Assembly: GCA_029204225.1 (NCBI GenBank)
Contig: CM055094.1
Location: forward strand, 8,661,234 to 8,725,233
Reading direction: 5' to 3'
Source of the DNA: Diphasiastrum complanatum
Taxonomy: Eukaryota; Streptophyta; Lycopodiopsida; Lycopodiales; Lycopodiaceae
DNA length: 64,000 bases
The notes beneath the pieces are model-generated. The model searched no databases. It was not told where the DNA came from and saw only the letters and a list, made by a program, of their open reading frames with translations. The first letter of the stretch is position 1. Each line of letters opens with the position of its first letter. The position numbers were made by a program, and so were the translations under genes. Of this stretch, positions 33,612 through 45,898 are shown one piece after another.

Positions 33612-35675
33612 CTCTCTCTTGAACCTTGTAGCTTTGTTTGTTCAATCCAATTGCCTATCTTTGCATAGTAAAAAGTGGCTTGTCGAGCGATTTCGTGAGG
33701 AGATCTGCAATCCTACTTTCTGATTTTATGAACTGGACCTAGAGCTCTCCTTTCGAGATCAAATCTCGAATGTGATGGTACTTCAGAGGAATGTGCTTCA
33801 TCTTTGAATGGAAGACAGGATCCTGGGACAGATAGATGACACTTTGGGTGTCCATCATCATCGTGCTTGGCCCCTCTTGTGGTATCCCGATTGCCTCCAA
33901 CATCATCCGTAGCCACACTACCTCATTCGCCACTTTCGAGCCTGCGACAAACTTAGCTTCGCAACATGATTGAGCTACCAGGGTTTGCTTTTTGAATATC
34001 TAGCTGATTGCAGCTCTGCACACTATTGTACATACTCAAGTAATGGACTTGTTGTCATCCTTGCAGCTCACCCACCTCGCATCATTGTAGTGATGCAGCT
34101 CGAATCCTTTCTCCTCGTTTCTAGCTCTGTAGGTTAATCCAATATTCTGGGTACCCTTCAGATACTGTAGGATTCGTTTGGCCATTTGCCAATGTGCTAG
34201 ACTAGGATTGGAACAGAATTGGCTCAATGCATAAACAGAGAAGGCCAGATCTGGTCTGGTACAAATTGTCAAGTACATCAGACTCTCGATTAAGTGCTGG
34301 TAGGGTATACCTGCCATCTTCTGTTCCTCCTCTTCTGTTTTTGGACAATCTTGTTTCGTGAGCTTGGCTGTAGCTATCATTGGTGTGGCTTTCTCTTTGT
34401 AGTCCATCATGTGGTACTGCTTCAGCACTTTTCTGGCGTATTCTGACTGACTCAAGTGCATTTTGCCATTTGTTCGATCTCTTCTTATCTCCAGCCCTAG
34501 GCATTTTGTTGCTTCTCCAAGATCTGTGATTTCGTAGCTTTTAGAAATCTTATTCTTCATGTCTTTGATCAGCATCAAAGAATTTCTTATCATCAGCGAA
34601 TCATCCATGAAAATGGTCAGTATCACAAAATCCTTTTCTACTCTTTTGATGTAGACATTACAGTCTAGTTGAGTAGGGTTGAAGTCTAGAGACTTCAGAA
34701 GACTATCAAACTTTTTGTATCGGGGCCCTGATGTCTGTTTTAGACCGTAGATGCATTGCTGCAATCGATAGACATATTGTCTATTGTCAGGGTCTTCATA
34801 GCCTTCAAGTTGCTTCATGAAGATTTCCTCCTCTAGATCTCCGTGGAGAAAGACTGTTTTCACGTCAATCTGGTGAATTTCCAGATTGTATTGTCTGGCA
34901 TATGCAAGGAGTAGCCTTATGCTTGTCATCTTCACCATGGGCGAATATGTGTCGAAATAGTCGACACCATATCTCTGCATGTAGCCCTTTGCGACAAGCC
35001 TTGCCTTGTAGCGGCCAATAGTGCCATCTGATTTTAGCTTTTTCTTGTACACCCACTTACAGTCGACTATTTTCCTGTTTTTTGGCAGTGGCTCTAATGT
35101 CCATGCCTCATTTTGCCTCATCGACTCGATCTCCTCTGACATTGTCTGCTTCTAGAATTCTCCCTCTGGACTTTGGATAGCTTCTTGGTATGTTGTTGGC
35201 TCTTCTATGAAGCTGCAATACTCGAACTACGTGTCTTCGCTCCATTGAAAATTGTCAGAATAGTGGTCTGGAGCTCTTCTTTGTCTTGTTGATCTTCGAG
35301 GTTCGTTTCATCGCTGCTCGAACATTTCTTGTTCTTGGGGTCGATCCTCTGCTTCCTACTGCTCTGGAATCTGGAGCTCTGCATTCTAATTTGATGTAGG
35401 TCCTCGAATAGGCAGTAGTGTGAAGATCTCATGGCCTCTTTCATCTTTCAGTCCAGGGAATGTGGACTCGTTGAACTTCACATCTCTGCTCGAAACAACC
35501 TTCTTCGTGGTTGGATCGTAGAGTCTGTACACATGTTTTCCGTTCGAGTAGCCGACCATGATTGTTTGTTCGGATTTGTCATCAAGCTTGTTTCTCTTAT
35601 CCTCTGAAATGTGCTTGTATGTTGCACATCCAAACACTCGTGCGTATGACAGATCAGGCTTTCTGCCTGTCCACA
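33612..35675 (-). pseudogene. Unit E: first (promoter-distal) copy of integrase end, RT and RNase H
   Basis: Minus strand: integrase C-terminal part (MFGCATYKHI, about 35637), RT 35142-34036 with the active site present as FMDD rather than YVDD/FVDD, and RNase H ending at the polypurine tract near 33612. RT is open for 368 codons to 34036, the longest unbroken RT frame in the composite. It directly abuts a second copy of the same module at 35676. Confidence 0.85.
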
Positions 35676-37660
35676 GAGCGGTTTTGTGAGGAGATCTGCA
35701 ATCCTACTTTCTGATTTTATGAACTGGACCTGGAGCACTCTTTCGAGATCAAATCTCAAATGTGATGGTACTTCAGAGGAATGTGCTTCATCTTTGAATG
35801 GAAGACAGGATCCTAGGATAGATAGATGGCACTCTGGGAGTCCATCATCATCGTGCTTGGCCCCTCTTGTGGTATCCCGATTGCCTCCAACATCATCCGT
35901 AGCCACACTACCTCATTCGCCACTTTCGAGCCTGCGACAAACTCAGCTTCGCAAGAGAATTGAGCCACCAGGATTTTCATTTTGCATATCCAACTGATTG
36001 TAGCTCCGCACACTATTGTACATCCTCCAGTAATGTACTTGTCATCCTTGCAGCTCACCCAACTCGCATCACTATAGTGATGCAGCTCAAAATCTTTCTC
36101 CTCGTTTCTAGCTCTGTAGGTTAATCCAATATTCTGGGTACCCTTCAGATACTGTAGGATTCGTTTGGCCATTTGCCAATGTGCTAGACCAGGATTCGAA
36201 CAAAACTGGCTCAATGCGTAAACAGAGAAGGCCAGATCCGATCTAGTACAAATTGTCAAGTACATCAGACTCTCGATTAAGTTCTGCTAGGGTATACCTG
36301 TCATCTTCTGTTCTTCCTCTTCTATTTTTGGGCAATCATGTTTCATGAGCTTGGCTCCAACTATCATTGGTGTGGCTTTCTCTTTGCAGTCCATCATGTG
36401 GTACTGCTTTAGCACTTTTCTGGCATATTCTGACTGACTCAAGTGCATTTCGCCATTTGTTCGATCTCTTCTGATCTCCAGCCCTAGGCATTTTGTTGTT
36501 TCTCCAAGATTTGTGATTTCGTAGCTTTTACAAACTGACTCTTTGTGTCTTTGATCAACATCGAAGAATTTTCTATTATCAGCAAATCATCCAGGAAAAT
36601 GGTAAGTATCACAAAATTTTTTCCTACTCTTTTGATGTAGACATTACAGTCTATTGAGTAGGGTTGAAGTCTAGAGACTTCAGAACACCATCAAGCTTTT
36701 TGTACCAGGCCCCTGATGCTTGTTTGAGACCATAGATGCATCTCCTCAATCGACAGACATATTGTCTGTTGTCGGGGTCTTCATAGCCTTCAGGTTGCTT
36801 CATGAAGATTTCCACCTCTAGATCTCCGTGGAGAAAGGCTGTTTTCATGTCAATTTGGTGAATTTCCAAATTGTATTGTGTGGCATATGCAAAGAGTAGC
36901 CTTATGCCTGTCATCTTCACCATGGGCGAATATGTGTCAAAATAGTTGACACCATATCTCTGCGTGTAGCCCTTTGCGAGAAACCTTGCCTTGTAGCGAC
37001 CAATAGCGCCATCTGATTTTAGCTTTTTCTTGTACAACCACTTGCAATCGACTATTTTCCTATTTTCTGGCAGTGACTCTAATGTCCGTGTCTCATTTTG
37101 CCTCATCTACTCGATCTCCTCTGACATTGTCTGCTCCTAGAATTCTTCCTCTGAACTTTGGATAGCTTCTTGGTATGTTGCAAGCTCTTCTGTAAAGCTG
37201 TGATACTCGAAATACGTGTCTTTGCTCCATTGAAGATTGTCAGAATAGCGGTCTGGAGCTCTTCTTTGTCTTGTTGACCTTCGAGGTTCGTTTCGTCCCT
37301 GCTCAAACATTTCTTGTTCTTGGGGTCGATCCTCTGTTTCTTGCTACTCTGGAATCTGGGGCTCTGCATTTCGATTTGATGTATGTCCTCAATCTCCCTC
37401 TTGAATAGGCAGCAGTGTGAAGATCTCATGGCCTCTTTCATCTTTCAGTCCAGGGAATGTGGACTCGTCGAACTTCACGTCTCTGTTCGAAACAACCTTC
37501 TTCGTGGTTGGATCCTAGAGTCTGTACACATGTGTTCCATTCGAGTAGCCGACCATGATTGTTTGCTCGGATTTTTCATGGAGCTTGCTTCTCTTTTCCT
37601 TTGGAATGTGCTTGTATGCTGCACATCCAAACAGTCGTGCATATGACAGATCAGGCTTTC
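35676..37660 (-). pseudogene. Unit E: second copy of integrase end, RT and RNase H (tandem duplication)
   Basis: Repeats the module just below with an offset of 1991 bp (for example GTGAGGAGATCTGCAATCC at 33695 and 35686). The copy has diverged: RT (37106-36651) is frameshifted near 36.65 and 36.53 kb, with FLDD at the active site, and RNase H lies at 36265-35813. At about 37660 it joins an upstream integrase segment after losing about 350 bp present in unit C (24805-25150). Confidence 0.85.
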
Positions 37661-39263
37661 TACATTGGATTTCTTCTTTAAGTAGTAGATCATGGTCATT
37701 CGATTGTAATCATCTATGAACGTTAGAAAATATCTCGAACTTGAGAGCGAATCTGTTTTCATCGGTCCACACACATCAGAGTGGACTTTGGCTCTTCTTC
37801 CCTCGTGTGTGAATGGATTCCGATGTTGCTTGCCTTTCTGACAAGCTCCGCAGATCTCAGCCTCTTGCCTTGAAATCTTGAGACCTGTGACAATGTCCTT
37901 TCTGCTCATGTCATACAGGCTCCGCATGTTCAGATGATACATTCTTCTATGCCAGAGCTGATCTTCATTTTCTGAAGCATTTAATATGCATTCAGAGTTG
38001 CTGATTCTTTTGGCCTGGTAGAGATTTCCTTCTCTACATCCGACCGTCAGCAACTTGTTTGTCGTCTTCTCGATCCTACATCAAGTGTTGTCGTCGAACA
38101 AAACTCGAATGCCTAGATCTGCCATCTTGGAGACAGATAGTAGATCCTTCTTGAGTGAGAGCACATAGAGTGCTCTTGGTAGCTCTACTTGGCCTGACAG
38201 TGTTCGTAGCTGTAGAGAGCCGATGCCTTTGACATCGTGTCTGCTTCCATCACCTAGAATCATTGTTCTGTTGTTTTTGAGTTCGCGAAAGTTGATCAAG
38301 ATCTTTTTGTTGCAGGTTTTGTGAGATGGTGCTCTTGCATCGATGACTACATTGTAGTCGTTTTCAAGGTAGCCTGTCGAAGCTTCGTCGAGTACCGTGA
38401 AAGCTTCATCACCTCTTTCAGCATCCTTTGATGACTTTGCAACGTTTGCCTTTTCAGCTTTGTTTTTCCTTTTTGGGTTGAATTTGCAGTCGCATGCAAA
38501 ATGCCCTTTCTTCTTGCAGCGCATGCAAGGTATTGCTAGATTGAACCAGCATTTGTTGGCCGTATGGCCTGGTTTGTGCTAGTGATCGTAGGTAGAAGAT
38601 TGTTGATTTGAGGACTTTGTCTTCTCAAACCTTGGCTTGTTTTTGTTCTTCTTGTTTCCTTTCGTGAAGAGAGCCTTCTCTTGATCACTGCTTCCCTCTC
38701 CTTTGTCACTCATCAGCGACAAGACTGACTGCTTTGTTGAATGTAATATCTGGTAGACTCAGTATGAGCATTCTCAGCGGCTGATAGGATGTCGGCAGAG
38801 ATTTTATGAAGTACATCAGCTGCTGTGGTGCTGGTACCTGGTGCTCCTGTCCTGATGCAGCGAGTTGAGCGAAGATCATTCTGATCTTCTCAACGTGCTG
38901 ATCTAATTGCTTGTCATCCCATCGTATGGATTGCAGTTGATTGTGAAGGTGCATGACAGAAGCTGCAGTCCTCACTTCATATTTATGCTTTAATATTTCC
39001 CATGCTGCATGGCTGCTTTTGTAGTCTTCAATCTGCATGAGTAGATCTTCATTTATGGATGAAATGATAATCGCCATTGCACGCTCATCCTTTCTGATCC
39101 ATTCAACTCTCCTCGAGTCTCCCTCTGGAGGCTGCACCTCTGAGAGCTTGGTCACCGACCAGATGCCTTCGCCCTTCAGGAGTGTTTTGATTTTGAATTT
39201 TCAGATTCTGTAATTTGCACCATCAAGACTGATTGCTACTCTGGTCTGGATTGTCGTAGCCAT
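37661..39263 (-). pseudogene. Unit E: gag, protease, pre-integrase and N-terminal integrase
   Basis: Minus strand, from ATG 39263: gag (39155-38706 open) with two zinc knuckles, the second intact as CMRCKKKGHFACDC (about 38525-38484). The protease region has VIDARAPSHKTCNK where DSGATSH is expected, so its catalytic Ser-Gly is lost. Pre-integrase reads LWHRRMYHLNMRSL (about 37960), then integrase HSDVCGPM and FIDDYNRM, ending at the deletion near 37660. A stop at about 39200 interrupts gag. Confidence 0.85.
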
Positions 39264-39328
39264 ATTGTGTTGTCTGGAAGAATCACTGCTGGGATATCAG
39301 TAGTTATAACCTGTAGACTCTGATACCA

Positions 39329-40103
39329 TGTCGCGAAAGTTTTTTCTGGTGTCGTGTTCGTCCTCTCTTTTGATTCACGAACAATTTTCTGCCATTGAAT
39401 GTTCTTTTCATGCGAAAGCTCTTACGGGATCCCAGACACTCGACTACGCATCACAGAACAAATTTTATTCTAGCAATCAAGAGACACAGCACAAGGCCAA
39501 GAGATACACGAAATAGAGCGACTATATTGTCAGTTTGATTTTAGAGCGAGATCGTCAATGTCTCGCTCGTTGGCGGAATGACTCTCTGCTCTTTTGCTGT
39601 GTTCTACTCGTTGGTAGACTTTCATGCACAACTATGGTATTTTTGCTTTCTTACTCTATTCGCTACGTCTCTCTATGTTTCTTACAGATCTCTGTATTCA
39701 CTATCTCTCTTATTTTTGTTATGATCCAAGAGGATCGTTTATACCTCCACTGTGTGGAGTTTACAAGATAGCTAAACGTAGAATCACAAGACTAGTTAAT
39801 GCTAATCAACTAGTTAGTTAGTCTCCGTCGTTGCTATTCGTTTCAGCTAGGCATGAAGCCCATTGAGCTGCCAGTTGGCAGTGCGTAAGATTTCTCTTCG
39901 TGTGTTTTCGTTTTTTTAGTTGTTTTCGTTTTGCGTCCATTTTGCGCTTTGCGGTCCTGGAGGTGTGTTTATGATTCGCGATTGATTTGCGAATCGTTTG
40001 TGCTTCGAGTCAAAGACACGTTGACTATTGCGAATTGTTCTCATTTGACCTTTGTGCCTTTTTTGTGCTGCAACAAAGTTGCAGGAGTTTACCATTTATG
40101 ACA
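39329..40103 (-). repeat. 5' LTR of the composite element, with PBS
   Basis: 775 bp, starting (minus) TGTCATAAATGG at 40103 and ending TTTCGCGACA at 39329, with canonical TG..CA ends. The PBS TGGTATCAGAGTC follows on the minus strand (39328-39316). The flanking TATGG at 40104-40108 pairs with 21973-21977. Confidence 0.92.
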
Positions 40104-40108
40104 TATGG

Positions 40109-40797
40109 TGCATCCTCCTAAGACACTTTTACTATCGTCCTTCAGGGATGCCCAGCTTGCATTACTATAGGATTCAATCTTCAATCATGCGTCTCAACTA
40201 TAGCACAACTCGTAGTCCTTTGTGTTCTAAAAGTATTGCAGGATCCTCTTGGCGATCTTCGAGTGCGTTGGTCCTAGATTTATGTTGAATTGGCTTAGTC
40301 GGAACACTGCATAAGCAATGTCCGGCCTCGTGTTGTCTGCCAAGTACATCAAAGAACCTATAAGCCTTCTGTAAGGCTTGTGTTGCATTCCTTGTCGTTC
40401 TGCATCATCTTTGGGACAGTCTTCATTTGTCAATATTGTGCTAGGAATCATTGGAGTATTTACTCCCTTGCAATCTGTCATATTGAGATCATCTATGATC
40501 TTCTGGATATATCTTGACTAGTGTAGGTATAATCTCCTAGCTTTAAGATCTTTGTTGATCCGCAAACCTAGGTAGCACTTGGCTTCTCCCAAGTCCGATA
40601 TTTCGAAGTGCTTCAAAATATCTACCTTCACTTGTGCAATCAGGTTATCACTCCTTGACAGAATCAATGTGTCGTCAACATAGACACTGATGATTATGAT
40701 CTCTTTGTTTATGAATTTTACATAAACGTTGTAATCGCCATTAAAGGCTGGAAGTCTAAGGATCTGAGAGCGTGATAGTTCTTCTTGTACCACTATC
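40109..40797 (-). pseudogene. Element F, upstream part: copia reverse transcriptase
   Basis: Minus strand from about 40797 (WYKK) through VYVDDTLILSRSDN (YVDD at about 40.68 kb), FEISDLGEAKCYLGL, then SLMYLADNTRPDIAYAV (about 40330) to DDSKSV near 40125. It continues, across the composite insertion, with ISRKQS at 21972. A stop near 40518 interrupts it. Confidence 0.85.
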
Positions 40798-41660
40798 TGG
40801 CGGACACAACATCTCACTCCGCTCCAGGCACACCTCTCATTGCTGAAAACAGAAAATCTATGCTTGGGAGCGGAAGTGACAACCCTGCAAACAGAATACA
40901 TGGCCTGGCTAGCACAACCCACACCTACCAATAGACCACTCAGCCAAGCCGATGGTGGATCTCCTCACGAAACAGGTGTAGGTGTACAGCGATACATTCG
41001 CCAAGTACCGGGACGAGTTTGACAATTATCGATGCGGGGCAATGCAGGAGTTAGCATAGGCAAAGAGTGCCTTGAAGGCGTGCCAAAAACACATGGAGCA
41101 ACAACCTCAACCAGCCCTTGTGGTGATTCCACCGCCACCAATGAAAGACATTGCCACCCCCAGCTCCAGCCAAGACAAGGGAAAACAGGCAGAGGGACTG
41201 ACTATATAGTTGATGCCAATGTCCAAGACCTGAGCCAAGAAACAGATCCGAGCCAAAGCCAAGGGGAGTGCCAGGCCTCCACATCTCAAGGCTCGAGATC
41301 CATATCTACCAGCCACGCTTTTTGTCGACCAAAGTTCGTAGAAGAGAAAATGAACGAATTCTTAGCCAAGCATCCCCACGAGTCCTCACAAGACGGCTGG
41401 CAGATTTCCTTTTCCGTCCAAAAAATCAAAGGCAACAAGCTGAAAGATCTTCCAGCACTCCAACCGCAACCAGAGTGGTGCCAACAACTCTTTGAGCGAG
41501 ATGGGTGGAATGTGGCACTCTCTTAGACTAGATCATGATCCAGAATTGCAATTGGCCAAAAACTTCTGCAGAGTATGGTTGGAATATGGATGTAGATGCT
41601 AGACGGCGGGCTCTCACCCAACTTTCCAAAAAATATTTTAACTGTCCTAATCCAACAGTC
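40798..41660 (+). other. Unrecognised, degraded coding-like sequence between two copia elements
   Basis: GC-richer than its surroundings. One plus frame (about 41000-41210) reads like a decayed protein (AKYRDEFDNYRCGAMQELA, then a Pro/Gln-rich stretch), another (41032-41526) is open for 164 codons. Neither is recognised. A gag-like region of another retroelement is possible but unsupported. Confidence 0.35.
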
Positions 41661-43129
41661 CGCGCTGCACGATAAGTTTTCTTTCTTGTCGATCGAATTT
41701 TTTTTATTCAATTCTATTTGACCTATCTTTCACACACATCTTTCCAACATGGTATCAAAGCGTTGATTCTTCAAGGCCTAATACTCTATCAGAACGTAAG
41801 CTCTTATACTTGATATCTTTTGTGATATCAAACTATTCTTCAGTTCGAATCAATTTGTATCGGTACCAGAGAATTGATTTCCATTTGTAGTGCAACAGGG
41901 TATCTCTCTTAATGTCTTCAGACTAAAGTTCCAGATGGATGATGTTTTGCAGGTATTGCAAGCACAATAACCATGAGATCCAGGATTGCCGAATTCTCAA
42001 AGTGAAGAATGCAGTCAAGCAACCTGATCAACAAGCAAATACAGTTACAGCATCTCCTGAAGTCGAAATGGACAAAGACAAATGCTCGAATTCGGATGGT
42101 TCGTGGTTTCTAGATTCTAGAGCTACTCAACATATGACCAATCATCATGAGATTTTTCATTCCTACACGTCTTACAACACATAGAAGTATCTTCATCTTG
42201 GTTACGATAGCACTCACACTATCGAAGGTGAAGGTATTGTGAGATTAAGATCCCAGCATAATCAATTCAAACTACTGTCAAAAGTCTTGTATGTTCCTAA
42301 ACTCTCTACAAATCTATTATCAGTAAGTAGAATGACAGATTTAGGTCATAAGGTGGAGTTTGAGTCTGATCAATGTAGAATTATCGATAGGAGTAATAAG
42401 ATCCTTGCACTCGGCAAGAGGCATGGATACTTATATAGATTGGCACATTGTTATTTTGATTCTAGTCAAGCCAACTGGATGACACATTTGACAACCTAAT
42501 TGCTTAGTATAAATAGTTGTTCATATTCCTACATCTCAGGTAATAAGATTGAAGCATGATGATCAATCATCAAGTATTGAATAGTTAGTGTTCTCTCTCA
42601 AGCCTACGAGCTTGGACACTCTTGAACATTCTAGCTCATTTTTTTAGAGTTGATTAGAGATTGTTATTGCACTTACTGCTTATCAGTAGTTGCGCTTGAT
42701 TCAGACTTATATTTAGTCGTTCAGAGATAGCGTAGAGTACGTGGCTTTGATCCGCAACTTGTTGTACTCATTTACATCTGTTTCGTTTTTCATACTGAAT
42801 CAATACTATCTTCTTACTGCATTTAGGTTTGTCTCAAAATGTATGTGTTTCTATAGTTCTTCGCGAGAGATTATTTGCCTAATAAATCAATACTTTAATG
42901 TTTGGCTATGCAATCATTGTAGTACTAATGATTTCAAAGTTAGTTACTATAAGATCGAACATGATTTCTATCACTATTATTCTATTCGAAATTGATAGGC
43001 GTAGTTATGCATAGAGAGAGAGGAGAACTTTAGTTTATTCCGCTGTGCACGATAAGTTTTCTTTCTTGTGGATCGAATTTTTTTTATTTGATTCTATTCA
43101 ACCTATCTTTTACACACATCTTTCCAACA
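41661..43129 (+). mobile_element. Element H: short non-autonomous Ty1/copia element
   Basis: Truncated 5' LTR (41661-41749, ending TTTCCAACA), PBS TGGTATCAAAGCG (41750-41762), gag-protease remnant, and 3' LTR ending TTTCCAACA at 43129. The 3' LTR start is uncertain, somewhere between about 42500 and 42850. Integrase, RT and RNase H are absent. The LTR family recurs at 9255-9505. Confidence 0.82.
41936..42490 (+). pseudogene. Element H gag zinc knuckle, protease and pre-integrase remnant
   Basis: The open frame from 41939 has a CCHC knuckle CRYCKHNNHEIQDC and then WFLDSRATQHMTNHHE, where the protease D-S-G is changed to D-S-R, so the enzyme would be dead. After a stop at about 42182 the frame continues with VLYVPKLSTNLLSVSRMTD and KILALGKRHGYLYRL, and ends in 3' flanking or LTR sequence. 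Confidence 0.85.
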
Positions 43130-44982
43130 AAGAATGATTGAATGATTGCTTAACAGTCTATCAAAAAACTAGACACAAAAAAGTTGATCTAGATTGACAA
43201 TTTGACAAACAAAAAGCATTAACAATCACAATCATTGATGAACATTGAAATCCGAGCCCACACGTGTGAGCCACAGCCTGCTGTACGGCCTGTAGGCTAA
43301 GAAACAAGTAGAAATCAATTTGGTTTCATTTGGATCACAAAAACTCAATGTACATAGTGAACTAGCTCAAGATTGCCAATTAGCTCCAAAAATAATCTAT
43401 CTTCTCACTATGGAGAGATGGAATACATAGCAAAAGTGACTTCCTTTGTAAATTTAGGTGAATTTATAGCATGTAATAAGGAAGTTAACTCAGTTTTTTT
43501 GCCCTAAAATGAAACCCTAGTCTATTTCCTAGAGTCATGCTTGGTAGGTAGCTAGTTGGTCAATTTTCCGCCCGTAATGTGGCTAGAGGAAATTATGGCC
43601 TTAGAGTTGGCCTTTAAAATTTTTGACGGCCTTTAAAAAATCGGCCTATAAGTATAGTTTTGACTATTATGCCAAAATCTTACAATGCACTGTGACTTTC
43701 AATACTAATACAAAAATCGAAGTACTATGTTTTCAGTTTGTTGCTCAGTGGGAAGTGGGAGCTCAGCCACCAAAATTGAGGAATTACAAGTCGAAAATCA
43801 AATGGCTAAGGTTAAAGGGGTCCTCAAAGTCCAATATGAAAAAAGAGGACCAATGTCAAAGAAAAAGAAAAAAGAGAGCATGACTTCATGACCAAGGACC
43901 AAGGGCTAGAGAAATTAGCCATGGGGCCTCCTAATAGCCACATGGGAAAAAGCAAATGGATCTTAAATTTAGCCAAGGCCAAAATCAAACTTGAGACTTC
44001 ATTAAAAAGCTAAAGGATAAAAAATCACATGGCACTAGTTAGGAGGGCAACTCTATTAGCCACATGCCAAAAAGGCCAAATCAAGTTTAATGCAAAAGCA
44101 AGTTTGAAGGCCCTTAATGGTGGATTTTTGTGATTCAAGCATTGAAGAACCCCTGTAGGGCATGTAGATTATATGGTGACCAACCCTTCCGCCTATCAAA
44201 AAGGGTTAGAACACTAGATAGGTACCTAACTATGCGAAGTTGCTAGATTTAGATGCTTTCTACTCTTTTTCCTAAGACTACTCCACTTTAACACTACTCT
44301 TTCCTAAACTAACCACAAACACATTATGATTTGGAGTGAAAAAGAGAGGGAGAGAGATAGTTAGATAGATGGAAGAAGTAGAAGAAGAGAGAGAGAGAAA
44401 GAGGGTGAGAGGGGAGGTTAGCTCATTTGCTCATTGTGCATGCTAATGGAGAAACATTAACTAATGAAACCAAAAACATGGAAATTAGAAAGCAAGAAGC
44501 AAGCACACAATAACATTAGCAAGTATTGAATAGCAAATGAGGATGCTTCTCTCCAAAATGGTAGAGTTTCCTCCTTCTCATTAAGCATGGAAAATGGTTA
44601 CAAATGGTGCTTTTTTTTATCTTTGGGGTGGCCCTTGTCCCTTGCTGCCTATTGGCTACTTGTAAGAAGGTGGGATTGAAATCCGCACCATGCACAAGAA
44701 ACACAAATGAATCTATGGTGTAGGAAGAAGCACATCCCACCTACCACCATTTGACTTTGACTAGCTTATCAAACTTAGAAATAAAAGTTTAAACTTAACT
44801 TTGGCCATTTTAACATATTTTAATTACATGGCCCAAAGTCAAGTTTAGGCAAGATGCCACGACCCTCGCAACTATTTATACGAACTTTAACTTTTTATTT
44901 ATTTACACGCATGGTGGAAATACCCCCAATAGAGGGCCCACGGCCTGAAGTAGTGCCGGTCCCTCGGCACTAGGCTTCTGGC
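43130..44982. other. Intergenic, no gene seen
   Basis: No recognisable coding or RNA gene. It contains a purine-rich GA stretch around 44340-44410. Frames at 43623-43883 (+) and 44516-44740 (-) are featureless. Confidence 0.5.
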
Positions 44983-45339
44983 TTAGTAGAGGCTGCGTTT
45001 TGCGCGTCGTTGTTGGATCATATAACCAGTGACTTCCTTCATGAATTCTAAGCGCTTCGTGCTCTTCTTGTCCTTGGTGAGGTGGAAGGACTTATGGACG
45101 CCATCAAGCCAATGCTGCTCAATCCATATTTGAAATCGTGATTGCCAGAGGTCGCCGAGGAGTGCCGCTCTATAGTACACTCGGGCCACTGGCAGTTGGT
45201 CTTCAACTTTTTGTGATGCTAGGGCGGTGTTCGGGTCAAAACAGATAGGTGGGAGGAAGTCGTCCCATTTGGAGGTCACGCCCATCAAATACTCCAAGTC
45301 CGATGTCTCCAATACGAACCTCTCAAGCTGTGGTGCCAT
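44983..45339 (-). CDS. Unrecognised 118-codon frame downstream of a gypsy-type protease
   Basis: Starts ATG 45339 and ends 44983. Rich in Trp and aromatic residues (VTSKWDDFLPPICFD, LWQSRFQIWIEQHWLDG) with a Lys-rich end. No known domain recognised. It follows the frame at 45443-45898 by about 100 bp on the same strand, and probably belongs to the same decayed element. Confidence 0.4.
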   Translation of the reverse strand: MAPQLERFVLETSDLEYLMGVTSKWDDFLPPICFDPNTALASQKVEDQLPVARVYYRAALLGDLWQSRFQIWIEQHWLDGVHKSFHLTKDKKSTKRLEFMKEVTGYMIQQRRAKRSLY

Positions 45340-45442
45340 ACGCTACGACATCTATATTGGCGGACCCTAAAACACGTAAAACCAAACAAAATCTGCGTGG
45401 ACCAAAATGCACTCCGTTCATAACATAATTTTTCATGTGCAC

Positions 45443-45898
45443 CTATGGTTGTCGAGGTCGTTTGTTATCGTCAAGTGTAGAGGCTGGCTCTGAAGTTTGA
45501 GTAATGCGTCTAAGAATTGCAGTTAGATCATCATTAGTAGGAGCTGGAGGGAGAGGCCAACGGGGTATTACTAACTTAGTATAACGGATGGTTGTCAGGC
45601 CTACACATACCCAGCTTAGATTGGCTCCTAATTCATACACGCTTAAAGTGCTCTCATCTGCTCTATGTCTTACTCGAAACAATCGATCTCTTGGAATGAG
45701 AAACGTTGGGGTCAACCTTCGCTTTGGCAATTGCTCAGCAAATGAGACATCAAATTGAAGACAATCCACTGTAGGTAGGGCTTCGGTCCAGTTTACTACA
45801 TCCGTTTGCGAATCATCACGTATAACAATTCTCCTCCAACGATGTCCGTCATCTGACTCCTCGTCAGAATTGACTATAGTTGCAGAGCTTGAAACCAT
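45443..45898 (-). CDS. Unrecognised 151-codon frame overlapping the gypsy-type protease frame
   Basis: Starts ATG 45898 inside the end of the protease frame (25-bp overlap in another frame) and ends at 45443. It starts with an acidic stretch and includes FLIPRDRLFRVRHRADE and VIPRWPLPPAPTNDD. Not recognised. The overlap is of the type used for ribosomal frameshifting in retroelements, but could equally be a simple frameshift mutation. Confidence 0.4.
   Translation of the reverse strand: MVSSSATIVNSDEESDDGHRWRRIVIRDDSQTDVVNWTEALPTVDCLQFDVSFAEQLPKRRLTPTFLIPRDRLFRVRHRADESTLSVYELGANLSWVCVGLTTIRYTKLVIPRWPLPPAPTNDDLTAILRRITQTSEPASTLDDNKRPRQP

Larger units (their letters stand above)
21978..40103 (-). 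mobile_element. Composite Ty1/copia element with three LTRs (units C and E), hosting nested insertions
   Basis: Minus-strand order: 5' LTR (40103-39329), unit E internal region, remnant middle LTR (33611-33223), unit C internal region, 3' LTR (22736-21978). Both outer ends are flanked by TATGG, and the surrounding sequence is element F. The two units share one LTR, as expected after unequal recombination between LTRs. Unit C is interrupted by element D and a MITE-like insertion. Unit E contains a 1991-bp tandem duplication of its RT-RNase H module and a deletion in integrase. PBS TGGTATCAGAGTC (complement of 39316-39328) matches initiator-Met tRNA priming. No reading frame is intact, so the element is not autonomous. 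Confidence 0.88.

Noticed and set aside
43255-43275. Palindrome CACACGTGTG as a G-box promoter
   Set aside because: Isolated, with no gene, TATA box or leader-like sequence near it.
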